Shown: positions 55,874 through 64,000 of the stretch, piece after piece
Position numbering within the stretch: position 1 is the stretch's first letter
Layout of the letters: each line of letters starts with the position of its first letter
Source of the DNA: Heracleum sosnowskyi
Taxonomy: Eukaryota; Streptophyta; Magnoliopsida; Apiales; Apiaceae
DNA: 64,000 nt
Direction: 5' to 3'
Assembly (NCBI GenBank): GCA_030848705.1
Contig: CM061236.1
Coordinates: 138,127,970 to 138,191,969 of the forward strand
Made by a program: the position numbers and the translations under genes
The notes under the pieces: model-generated
What the model saw: the letters and a program-made list of their open reading frames with translations, nothing else
Told to the model about the DNA's origin: nothing
Database searches by the model: none

Positions 55874-58561
55874 GAAGATTCACCAATCAAGAAGAGTCAT
55901 ACCTACTCAACACTGTATTGTGACATTTCAGGATTTGGTTAAAAATCTGTTGACGGGAGCTGAGACGGTAAAGAAAATCAAAAATCAATTAGGTTATAGA
56001 GTAGAAGAGGGCTGTTACATGAGAAAATAGAATAACTAGAGGACCTTTGCTGCACATATAAATGTTAATGTACATTACTTTCATTTAGTAAAATTGCATC
56101 TGCAGAAGACAAGAGCCTTTTCACAGAGCTCAAGAAAAACTTAGCACATTATAATATTGCAAAACATAGTCCCTCTCAAGCTTGAGCTTAGTCCCAAACT
56201 AAAATCTGCACTAATATGAACTTAGGGGGTGTGTTCAACATATATTTTAAAGGATTAATTGATTATGAACATTCCTAAACTCCGAACTACACTAATCTGT
56301 AATCATATTAATCGTCTTATTTTCAATTTCCACACAAGAATAAAGACACCTAACCATATTCCCATGCTCTAACAAATCAATTTTGTTAAATTAAAGAAAA
56401 ACCGGCTCGATTTGGAAGCATTGAACTTTTGAAATACTTGCATAGATTTTTACAAACTGTTAAACAAGTCTGGATAGCACATTTGGTGGTAGCAGTAGTT
56501 ACCATGGAAAATATGCAGAGGTAGAAGCCTGATGTACGTATGTGCCAGGAAAATTCAGCAAGAATGAAAAAGCAGAGCAAAATGATACTGCGACGAGAAT
56601 ACCAGTGTATCCTGAAGAGAATAATGATACTGCGAGGAGAATACCAGAGTATCCTGAAGAGAATTCAGGTGGTTGATTTATCCAAATTTGGTCTTAAACA
56701 TCCAGTCTTACATATTGGCGTTGCTCTTAATTTGTGAAAATTGCCTAACAAAGCAGGTAAACATTTGAAGAGGCAACAAAGCAACGAAACAGCAAAAAAC
56801 CTGGAAACAGCGGAAAGCCTAAATTTTTAGAATAAACTGTTTTCATATAGACTTTCCTGGAAACTAAATCATATTCCATTGGAAAGATCTTGAATTCTTG
56901 TTTTTATGCAACAAACAGTTTATAAACAAAATTTCTACAGAAAGTTATAGCTGCTTGAGTGTTAGCTTATCAAGCTCTCCAGACTTGCAGCAGTTCGATG
57001 ACTGAGCATGTTTCTTTCGCATTAAGGGAATAGGAATTCCTAATGAATATGGTTGATTAAACAGCAGCCGGAGTCAGACCACACCCAGTTACGATACTTG
57101 GAGCACTAAACCACATGGCAAGAATACGACCCAAGTTGTGCAAACTGGAAATAAAGAGGTCCTGAAATTCCAATTCAAGACGCTCATGATGGAATCCAGA
57201 TATCAAACTAAGGATAAGTGATAGACGTACAGCTGATAAGTTTCAGGTACTGCCCTTGAGCATAGAGTCTTAACATGACTGGAAGTCAGTGTCAAAACCA
57301 TGTGTTCTTTTTTCATAATCGTCCTGGGATCAATCATTATCTGCAACTGGGACCCGATAAAATGGGGATCAATATGAGTCAACTCGGCACAGACAGGTAA
57401 ACAAATTTGGTGCAGACGAGTAAACGCTACGAGTCTCTCAGCTAAGCGTAGGTGGTAGCAGCTGATAAGTTTCAGTCATTATTCAGAAAGAAAAAAAAAT
57501 CAGTGCCTGACAGGACGCAAGACAAAGCACCCACAATCCAAGGGAAAGAGATTGGAATTCAAACTATGCGACGGATCTTACTTGACAGACCTATTTTTAT
57601 TCAGCCAAAAACAATATTCAGGGAGAGACCGTATCCTGAGGGGGCTTCTACAGATATACATAGCATCCAATAGATTTAAATTTAGGCAGGAATAAATGAC
57701 AAACTTGGAGGCTGTGCAACAAGTTGAAGAAACAAAAAAAAAATCAATCAAAAAGAAAAGCTATGAGCAAAGAAAAAAAGAACCAGGTGAGATTTTTTAA
57801 GTAAACAAGAAAGAGTTGTTTGCAAAAAGGATCACTTGGCTTCCAAAAGAAATCCCAATTGTTTCGAACTTTCCATTTTTAGAAGGTGAAATAATGAAAC
57901 AACCAGGTAAAGGAGGAGCATTAAAGCTGCAACAAATTTGTACAGGAGGAGCATTAAAACTGCAGCAAATTATCTGAGGCATATGGCAGAAAAATATTGT
58001 CAAACAGAAAACAAAGACGTGCGATTGTGATTAAAATGCGAGTCCCAAGCTCTTTAGGAACTCATCTCACTGTGAGGTCAATAGTGGCAGCAGTGATAAA
58101 ACAACCATGGTGGCTACCTACATCTCTCAGATGTCTCAACGAAGATATCACTTCTAATTAAATCATTGTTGATGATGTGGCACTATACAAATGTTACAGA
58201 ACTATACACTTGCAAATGTGTCGGCATTAAAATAGCCTAGAATGGAAGACTGATTTAGATACTATGTATTTAGTATTTACTAGTGAATAAAGAAATCTGG
58301 ACGATCATTTTGAGATTGAACACTACGGGGCTGAGAGAAGATTAAAGGATTTTAAGGCGACATGAACTCGCGAACTTTTCAAAGCTCCATACTAAGTGCC
58401 AGCTGCTTGAATTCCAGTTCATTCTCTTGGGGATATAAAGCTTCCTTGTGAATATAAAGCTCAAAGAAGAGCACAAATTTAACAAGGAGTTGGAAAGTGG
58501 AGCAAGAGATCATAGAAAGAACCAAGCATAAATATGTTATGGAACACATGGAGTATTGAAC
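55874..58561. repeat. segmental duplication, copy 2 (pairs with 32,020-34,334)
   Basis: Starts with 34 bases of the permease last exon (GAAGATTCACCAATCAAGAA onward), then 65 unrelated bases, then resumes with AAAAATCAATTAGGTTATAG and stays collinear to ATGGAGTATTGAAC. Private insertions occur near 56610, 57835-57900 and 58210-58440. It contains no permease gene, only the stub. Confidence 0.85.
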
Positions 58562-58675
58562 TATAATTCACAATACTGGAATTATTTGGTGAGCTCAGTC
58601 TCAGAATACTGGAATTCAATACTTAGCTAGAAAAATTTGGTGGATCCTTAAGAAGAATAAAACAAATGAATTTTT
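58562..58675. other. spacer after the duplicated segment
   Basis: Short stretch between the end of duplicate copy 2 and the P450 fragment; has two near copies of AATACTGGAATT. Confidence 0.3.
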
Positions 58676-58754
58676 GAGTACTTGCTATTATCAGCGCTGC
58701 TATTATCCACTCCAAAGTTGTAGATGTTGTTTCAGTTCCAGCAGCGATCATATC
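58676..58754 (-). pseudogene. cytochrome P450 exon fragment (I-helix)
   Basis: Minus strand, after a splice-acceptor-like TTGAATCTTGTAG: DMIAAGTETTSTTLEW then IIAALIIA. The AGTETT core is the oxygen-binding I-helix motif (A/G-G-x-D/E-T-T/S), and the start of exon 2 at this place is usual in CYP71-clan genes. No heme-binding Cys region or other P450 sequence is seen nearby, so this is a relic of about 26 codons. Confidence 0.65.
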
Positions 58755-58811
58755 CTACAAGATTCAATAACACATGTAAACAACTGAAGTAGTTCTACAA
58801 AATAGGCTGAA

Positions 58812-59696
58812 GTTGCCTCTGCCAATTCAGGTTTTCTACCATCTTCCGTTGTCATTAGCCCCACGGGTGTGATTTTGCAACTCAATGGCCTCCCATTGAT
58901 CCGAGCATATGGGGCTGGTGCCTATCCTTTTTCTGACAGAAGGATAGCCTTGTTTGAAATGGAAGATTACGAAGCCAGAAACTATCCATCTCTCGATGCG
59001 CTCTTGGTCTCCCCTGAACGTAATTATGTCATAAACAATAGAGGGGATAAGGTATTTTCCATTCTTATAGCATCATGCATTCTACTAGTTCCCCACTTGA
59101 TGCTGCACAAATATGCGTTGCTTGATGCTGTAGTCTATATATTAAGCACTAATATGGTCTGTTTGATGTTATAATCTATTTGTTGGTGCACTAGTATGAT
59201 TGTTTTATTATATCTACACTCTAGTCGATATAAAACATCTTCTGTATGTATGCATATGTACTACTATTAATGTCTACTTGTTTTGCTAGGTAAATGTTTG
59301 TGATCTGGAAGATAAGGTGGTAGCATTATATCTTTACCAAGATGGATGTACCGATGAAGACTTAACGGCATTTCTTGAAGAGGCATATAGACAGTGTGTA
59401 CGAGAAGGAATTGATTTCGAGGTCGTTCTTATCTATATTTATGACTCGCCTAATACTTTTGGCCGTACTGATATAGGCTCATTCACAAAAAGATTAGAAA
59501 CAATGCCGTGGTTGACCCAGACAGAAATTGTAAAAAGGTGTTGCGCGTATTTAAGTATCCCACTCAATTAGCAGGGCTTGATCCGTATCCGGATCCGGAT
59601 CCTTCACTTGTGATTATTGGGCCTCATGGAAATTTTGAAGATGAAGACGTTATTTGGTCGGGAAGCTGTCTTCTTACAATATTGCAATGTGAGTTT
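58812..59696 (+). pseudogene. truncated nucleoredoxin-like pseudogene
   Basis: Homologous to the gene at 53,017. It starts mid exon 2 (ASANSG, LPSSVVISPTG) to the donor at 59051, then intron, then exon 3 from 59290 (VNVCDLEDKVVALYLYQDG). Exon 1, the first half of exon 2 and exon 4 are missing. In exon 3 a small deletion at MPWL shifts the frame, and a further loss of about 115 bp joins PHGNF to the region before FGR. The retained exons are about 90 percent identical to the intact gene. Its downstream end is cut by the gypsy element at 59737. Confidence 0.85.
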
Positions 59697-59736
59697 TAGC
59701 TATCCTATTAGTACATTTCTTAATATTGTGTCAACT

Positions 59737-60329
59737 TGTTAATACCCTCTCGGAAGAGATCTCTTTGCCCGAAAGAAGTCTATTTACCTGCCAGATATGA
59801 CCATGTCCCGGAAGAATTCAATGGACAACTTGTCACACCCAAAGTGGACTAAGGAAAATAAGTGAAGGCAATACTATCTCTTTCGGACCAAAGACAGTTC
59901 CTTCCTCCAGCACCTTCCACCTCTTGGGCAAAAGCTGCTCCCTTCTCCAATACTCTTACATCAACTCACACCTGTCACAAGGAAGGGAGCATCCTTCCGG
60001 ACCAGGAGACAAAGGAAGGTAACACTAAACCTTATAAATACTCAAGCAGCCTCACATATGCACGGGTTCTAATTTTTACATTCATTCACACACTCTCACA
60101 TTTTCACAAAAGCTCTCTAAAACTCAGTCACCGGAAGTACATTTTCTGATATTGTTTCTTGTTATTCTCCACCACCAAGTTACTTACTCTCACGCCGGAG
60201 GTGCTTGACGGCCACCACCCCCGGTCAAGCATTGTTTTGCAGAGTCCCAACCGACAGCACACCACATTCCCGACCAAGCATTGCCGGAAGAGGGACAAGT
60301 ACGGTAGAGTGGAGCAAGGAGCATTATCA
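59737..60329 (+). repeat. 5' LTR of the gypsy element (593 bp)
   Basis: TGTTAATACCC to GCATTATCA. A TATAAATA box at about 60033-60040 precedes a C-rich start region. The second LTR is outside the window. Confidence 0.75.
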
Positions 60330-60331
60330 TT

Positions 60332-60346
60332 TGGCGCTAGAAGGAG
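60332..60346 (+). promoter_or_regulatory. primer-binding site of the gypsy element
   Basis: TGGCGCTAGAAGGAG two bases after the LTR end; TGGCGC starts are usual for Tat elements. The tRNA is not named here. Confidence 0.65.
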
Positions 60347-60491
60347 GGCAATATTTTTTCCTTATAGAAACCCTCCATCCTTTCCAGTTTTACAAGAAGT
60401 AACTTACTTTTGGTGTTTGGGCATCCTTTGATTCCTGAGAATTAATCGACGTCCAAGCATTCAAGAGAACTTTAGTCACAAATCCTTCCCA

Positions 60492-63053
60492 ATGGGTCCC
60501 TCGAAGAATACAAGGTTGCAAGTAAGAAACATACCAGATGTGAACAACATAAACAACAATGAGGAACAACTTCAAGACAATCAATATGAGACGATCCCTG
60601 ACGTCTCTCACCATAGTGAACCTGTCCTCCAACGAGTTGGAACAAGGGACGGAAACCCTCCTCTCAACTTGGACTTGACAAGTTTCGCTCCAGATCAAAT
60701 CGATTTCCTTCTCAGTGTTGCTGCCAATCTTCAACACCCCAACCAGCAAAATGACCCACCTCGGTCTAAAGGGAGACGTGAACCACCTCCCCACGAGGAT
60801 GAAGCACATAGTGCTATCAACAATGGCACCAAAAGGCCAATGACAACAAAATCTGTTTTCTCTCGTCTCGGTTCTTCCCAAAATACTCAACATGTCCGCC
60901 ATGATAAGCCTCACCACCGTCCCGAGACATGGAAGGAAAATCGAAGAGTACGGGACTTAAGACGTCAAATTGAGGACAAAAGGGCCGAGTACGAAAGGGA
61001 AAAACGAAGACTGGAAGATGAATTCTACCAAGAGAAGGAAAGAGACAGGACTCCCGAACCCACCCCGGTGGGAGGTGATGGCAGCTCTCAACAAGAAATC
61101 CTCCAAACCCTCATGGAGTTAAAACGCAAAGTTGAAGGGGAAGTTTCAGCTAGCCCGGGAGAATCCCCCTTCTCCAAAAGACTAGAAGATGAAAGTAAGC
61201 AAACACATTTGAAACATCCCCACTTGGACTCATATGATGGTAACGGGGACCCGGAAGAGCACTTGAGTTATTTTGATCAAATAGCCCTTTTCTATGGGTA
61301 CCGGGACTTAACATGTTGCAGATTTTTTGCTTCCACCTTGAGAGGAAGTGCACAACGATGGTTTTGTAGGCTTCCTCCCAGGACCATTGACACATGGGCC
61401 GATTTCAAAAAGGCCTTTCTGAATAAGTTTAAGGCAAATCAACCACATGAGGTGCACACTGTCTTCCTTGAGACCATAGCCCAAAAGAGCGGAGAGACAC
61501 TGGAAAGTTATCTAAAGAGGTTTAAGGAGGCGGTAAACAAAGTGGTATCAGTGAATGAGACGGAAGCATTAGTGCATCTAAGAAGGGGTCTAGACCCTTA
61601 TGATTGTGAAATATATATTTGCAAGCTCATGGAACACAAGCCCACTACGCTAGCCAGAGCATATGAATTGGCTTCTCACTTCATCACTGAGACGGAGGCC
61701 ATGAGAGTCATGAAACAAACAAGGAATCCTCCCCAACCAAAGCCTTACTTCCAGAAGGAGCGTTTCACTTTCCACCACACTCAGAGGCCCATCCATGAGC
61801 ACCAAGTCCAAACCACCCATGGTCCTGCCGTGTCAAGGCAAAAACCCGTTTTTGACAAGTCAAGGCTCTCTTCTTCCACCTCATCAAAGCCGGCACGAAG
61901 ACCTGAACCAGAGTGGACAACTTTGAGCATGCCTAGGGCACATATCTTACGGGAGATACAGAACAAACCCTTCTACCAGGCACCTCAACCACTTTGGACA
62001 GCCCCGGGTGACAGAGACTCCACTAAGCACTGTGAATATCATGCCACTCATGGACATACTACAGAGAATTGTCTCTCTCTCAAACACTTCCTCGAGAGGT
62101 TGGTCCGTCAAGGACTCATTAACCAATACCTTCCTCGACAAATTGCGAATGGGAACAATTCAAATACTCCTTCCACTTCTCAAGCCAACAAAGGAAAGAA
62201 CATTGTCAATGTAGTTATTGGAGGAACACAATCTCCACCACGTGCTCTGGGAACTCAAGAAGTGTTAACGATATCAGAGAAAGACATGATGGGAGATGTT
62301 ATCACTTTTTCTGACGCTGACTTGGAAGGAGTCAATCCTTACAATACTGAAGCTTTGGTGGTCACGGTAGAAACACGGGATAATGTGGTCAAGAAGGTTT
62401 TGATTGATAATGGCTCATCGGTGGATATAATCTTCACGCACTGTTGGGAAAGGCTGAAGTTGGAAGATAAGTTGGAAGAATGTCAAGAGGAGGCACCCCT
62501 TTACGGTTTTGGCCACAATGCAGTCCCCATAGCGGGAATAGTGAAGTTGCCTATACTCTTCGGGGCAGCCCCGAAGCAAGTTCACCATTTTATCAAGCTT
62601 TATGTGGTTAACACGCCGTCTTCTTATAATATGATCTTGGGAAGGCCGACTCTGACTCGCTTAAGGGCCATAACCTCCACTACCCACCTAAAAATGAAGT
62701 TCCCCACTATTGCAGGAATTGGAGAGATTAAAAGAGATACAGAGGCTTCAAAGTATTGCTATGGTTCCGCCCTCAACCTTGCTCAGACTGACCCAAGTAA
62801 CCTAAGAAGGGCGCGAACAACTCAGCGCAAAAGGGAGAAAAGGAAGAGGCATCTCGAACACCAGCGAAACCAAAGGAAGAGGACAAGGGATGTCCAAGTA
62901 GTGGAAGCCACAAATGATCAGAACATGGAAGAACTAGAGCAACGAATGGATGCCAACTTGAGAAAATGTTTACAGAAAGATGAAGTGCCCATTGTGACAC
63001 CTGCAGTAGAAACAGAAAAGATCGAATTGGTACCTGGAGACGGGACGGAGTGA
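60492..63053 (+). CDS. gypsy gag and aspartic protease, 853 aa
   Basis: ATG at 60492 (MGPSKNTRLQVRN). The Retrotrans_gag domain lies at about residues 240-400 (LDSYDGNGDPEEHLSYFDQ, RWFCRLPPRTIDTW, SYLKRFKEAV, HLRRGLDPY). A zinc-binding CEYHATHGHTTENC follows near residue 515 (C-x2-H-x4-H-x4-C, the Tat variant). The retropepsin is near residue 640 (VLIDNGSSVDIIF) with its partner MILGRPTL near 712. A basic tail precedes TGA 63051-63053. The downstream RT is in the same frame, so in a live element this would be one polyprotein and the TGA is probably a mutation rather than a real end. Confidence 0.85.
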   Translation: MGPSKNTRLQVRNIPDVNNINNNEEQLQDNQYETIPDVSHHSEPVLQRVGTRDGNPPLNLDLTSFAPDQIDFLLSVAANLQHPNQQNDPPRSKGRREPPPHEDEAHSAINNGTKRPMTTKSVFSRLGSSQNTQHVRHDKPHHRPETWKENRRVRDLRRQIEDKRAEYEREKRRLEDEFYQEKERDRTPEPTPVGGDGSSQQEILQTLMELKRKVEGEVSASPGESPFSKRLEDESKQTHLKHPHLDSYDGNGDPEEHLSYFDQIALFYGYRDLTCCRFFASTLRGSAQRWFCRLPPRTIDTWADFKKAFLNKFKANQPHEVHTVFLETIAQKSGETLESYLKRFKEAVNKVVSVNETEALVHLRRGLDPYDCEIYICKLMEHKPTTLARAYELASHFITETEAMRVMKQTRNPPQPKPYFQKERFTFHHTQRPIHEHQVQTTHGPAVSRQKPVFDKSRLSSSTSSKPARRPEPEWTTLSMPRAHILREIQNKPFYQAPQPLWTAPGDRDSTKHCEYHATHGHTTENCLSLKHFLERLVRQGLINQYLPRQIANGNNSNTPSTSQANKGKNIVNVVIGGTQSPPRALGTQEVLTISEKDMMGDVITFSDADLEGVNPYNTEALVVTVETRDNVVKKVLIDNGSSVDIIFTHCWERLKLEDKLEECQEEAPLYGFGHNAVPIAGIVKLPILFGAAPKQVHHFIKLYVVNTPSSYNMILGRPTLTRLRAITSTTHLKMKFPTIAGIGEIKRDTEASKYCYGSALNLAQTDPSNLRRARTTQRKREKRKRHLEHQRNQRKRTRDVQVVEATNDQNMEELEQRMDANLRKCLQKDEVPIVTPAVETEKIELVPGDGTE

Positions 63054-64000
63054 ATTAGCATTGGTGCCGGTCTCGACTCGGTATTCAAGGAAGGATTGAT
63101 AAAATTATTGCGGGAGTATGCCGACATCTTTGCTTGGAGCCCAAAAGAGATGCCTGGACTTGATGAGTCCGTAGCCATGCATAAATTGAATGTTCACAAA
63201 GATGCCATCCCAAAAATGCAAAAGAGAAGGAATGTTGCTCCAGACAGACAGAAAGCAATTGATGAAGAGATAGACAAAATGCTAGACGCTGATCTCATTT
63301 GTGAAGTTACTTACCCGGAATGGGTAGCTAATGTGGTTTTGGTAAAGAAAGCTAATGGCAAGTGGAGGGTTTGTGTCGACTACACTGATCTTAATGCTGC
63401 ATGCCCAAAGGATCCTTACCCTCTTCCAAGCATCGATCAACTAATTGATGCCACTGCGGGTCACCTCATGCTAAGTTTTATGGATGCCTTTTCGGGATAT
63501 AATCAAATCAAGTTAGCACCAGAAGATAGAGAGAAAACATCTTTCATCACTCATCGAGGGGTTTATTGTTACAAGGTCATGCCTTTTGGCCTTATCAATG
63601 CTGGAGCAACGTATCAAAGGATGATGAATAAAATCTTTGCTGGGCAACTTGGTAGAAACATGGAGGTATATGTTGATGATATGATTGTTAAATCTTTGCT
63701 ATTAAACACAAGGAAAGTTTCGAGAAGTTACAAGCACATAACATGAAGCTCAATCCGGACAAGTGTACATTTGCCTTGGAGGCAGGAAAGTTCTTAGGTT
63801 TCTTGGTGAGTCAAAGAGGAATAGAGGCTAATCCAGAGAAAATTCAAGCAATATTGGACATGCACCCTCCCAAGACAATTCGTGATGTCCAAAGACTAAC
63901 AGGAAGGTTGGCCGCCTTGAGAAGATTCATATCAAAATTGGCAGAGAGATGTCTACCTTTCTTTGATACTCTAAGGGGAGCGACAACTACAAAGACTATC
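63054..64000 (+). pseudogene. gypsy reverse transcriptase, partial, frameshifted
   Basis: In frame with gag-protease after the TGA. RT motifs: FAWSPKEMPG, WVANVVLVKKANGKWRVCVD, DAFSGYNQI, GLINAGATYQ, and the catalytic YVDDMIVKS at about 63669-63695. A frameshift follows at about 63700. The downstream part (LQAHNMKLNPDKCTF, TGRLAALRRFIS) continues in another frame to the window edge. RNase H and integrase are outside the window. Confidence 0.85.

Larger units (their letters stand above)
59737..64000 (+). mobile_element. Ty3/gypsy element, Tat-type, 5' half
   Basis: 5' LTR 59737-60329, primer-binding site, gag-protease ORF 60492-63053, then reverse transcriptase running off the window. The wording of gag, the DNGSS protease and the RT phrase FLGFLVSQRGIEANPEKI point to the Tat branch. 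At least one in-frame stop and one frameshift in pol. Confidence 0.85.

Overview
The window is nuclear DNA of a flowering plant. The evidence is intron-containing genes with plant-type splice sites, plant glycerol-3-phosphate permease and nucleoredoxin-like proteins, Sirevirus-type Ty1/copia elements, Ty3/gypsy Tat-type sequence, and Helitrons ending in CTAG. It looks like a eudicot, possibly an asterid, but the species cannot be named from sequence alone. Most of the window is nested transposable elements. I support two intact host genes and two relics.

Layout. (1) 1-16,905 is a stack of insertions read from left to right: the 3' part of Sirevirus copy B (RNase H end, an antisense ORF, a 1,206-aa downstream ORF, 3' LTR); then the 5'-terminal part of a CACTA element (minus strand); then the 3' end of Sirevirus copy A, into which the CACTA jumped; then a minus-strand Sirevirus-type copia C that copy A interrupted. 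The missing left halves lie outside the window. (2) 16,906-26,423 is a Helitron graveyard. Both strands are represented, elements are nested, and several host A|T insertion sites can be read exactly. One Helitron carries an RPA70-like fragment and a 63-bp minisatellite. (3) 26,424-29,465 is gene-poor and leads into the promoter of the permease gene. (4) 30,261-32,083 is a two-exon glycerol-3-phosphate permease gene with a PHR1-type P1BS site upstream of its TATA box. (5) 32,020-34,334 is a segment repeated at 55,874-58,561. (6) 34,847-40,363 is a minus-strand copia element with apparently identical LTR sequence and a perfect CATGT target duplication, but its 5' LTR runs straight into gag with no primer-binding site. 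(7) 41,227-52,264 is a Mutator-like foldback element with about 430-bp inverted arms. A 10.1-kb Helitron array, itself in two direct copies and full of tRNA-like SINE heads, splits its right arm. (8) 53,017-55,646 is a four-exon nucleoredoxin-like gene without any CXXC. (9) 55,874-59,699 is the second copy of the repeated segment, a cytochrome P450 I-helix fragment, and a truncated nucleoredoxin-like pseudogene. (10) 59,737-64,000 is the 5' half of a Ty3/gypsy Tat-type element that runs off the window.

Working together: the two host genes have no obvious shared pathway. The order permease 3' end - segment - nucleoredoxin gene - permease 3' stub - segment - nucleoredoxin pseudogene points to a tandem duplication whose breakpoint fell in the permease last exon. 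Later insertions pushed the parts apart. The most unusual signals are the copia element that looks like an integrated product of leader splicing, and the divergent ORF pair inside the Sirevirus.
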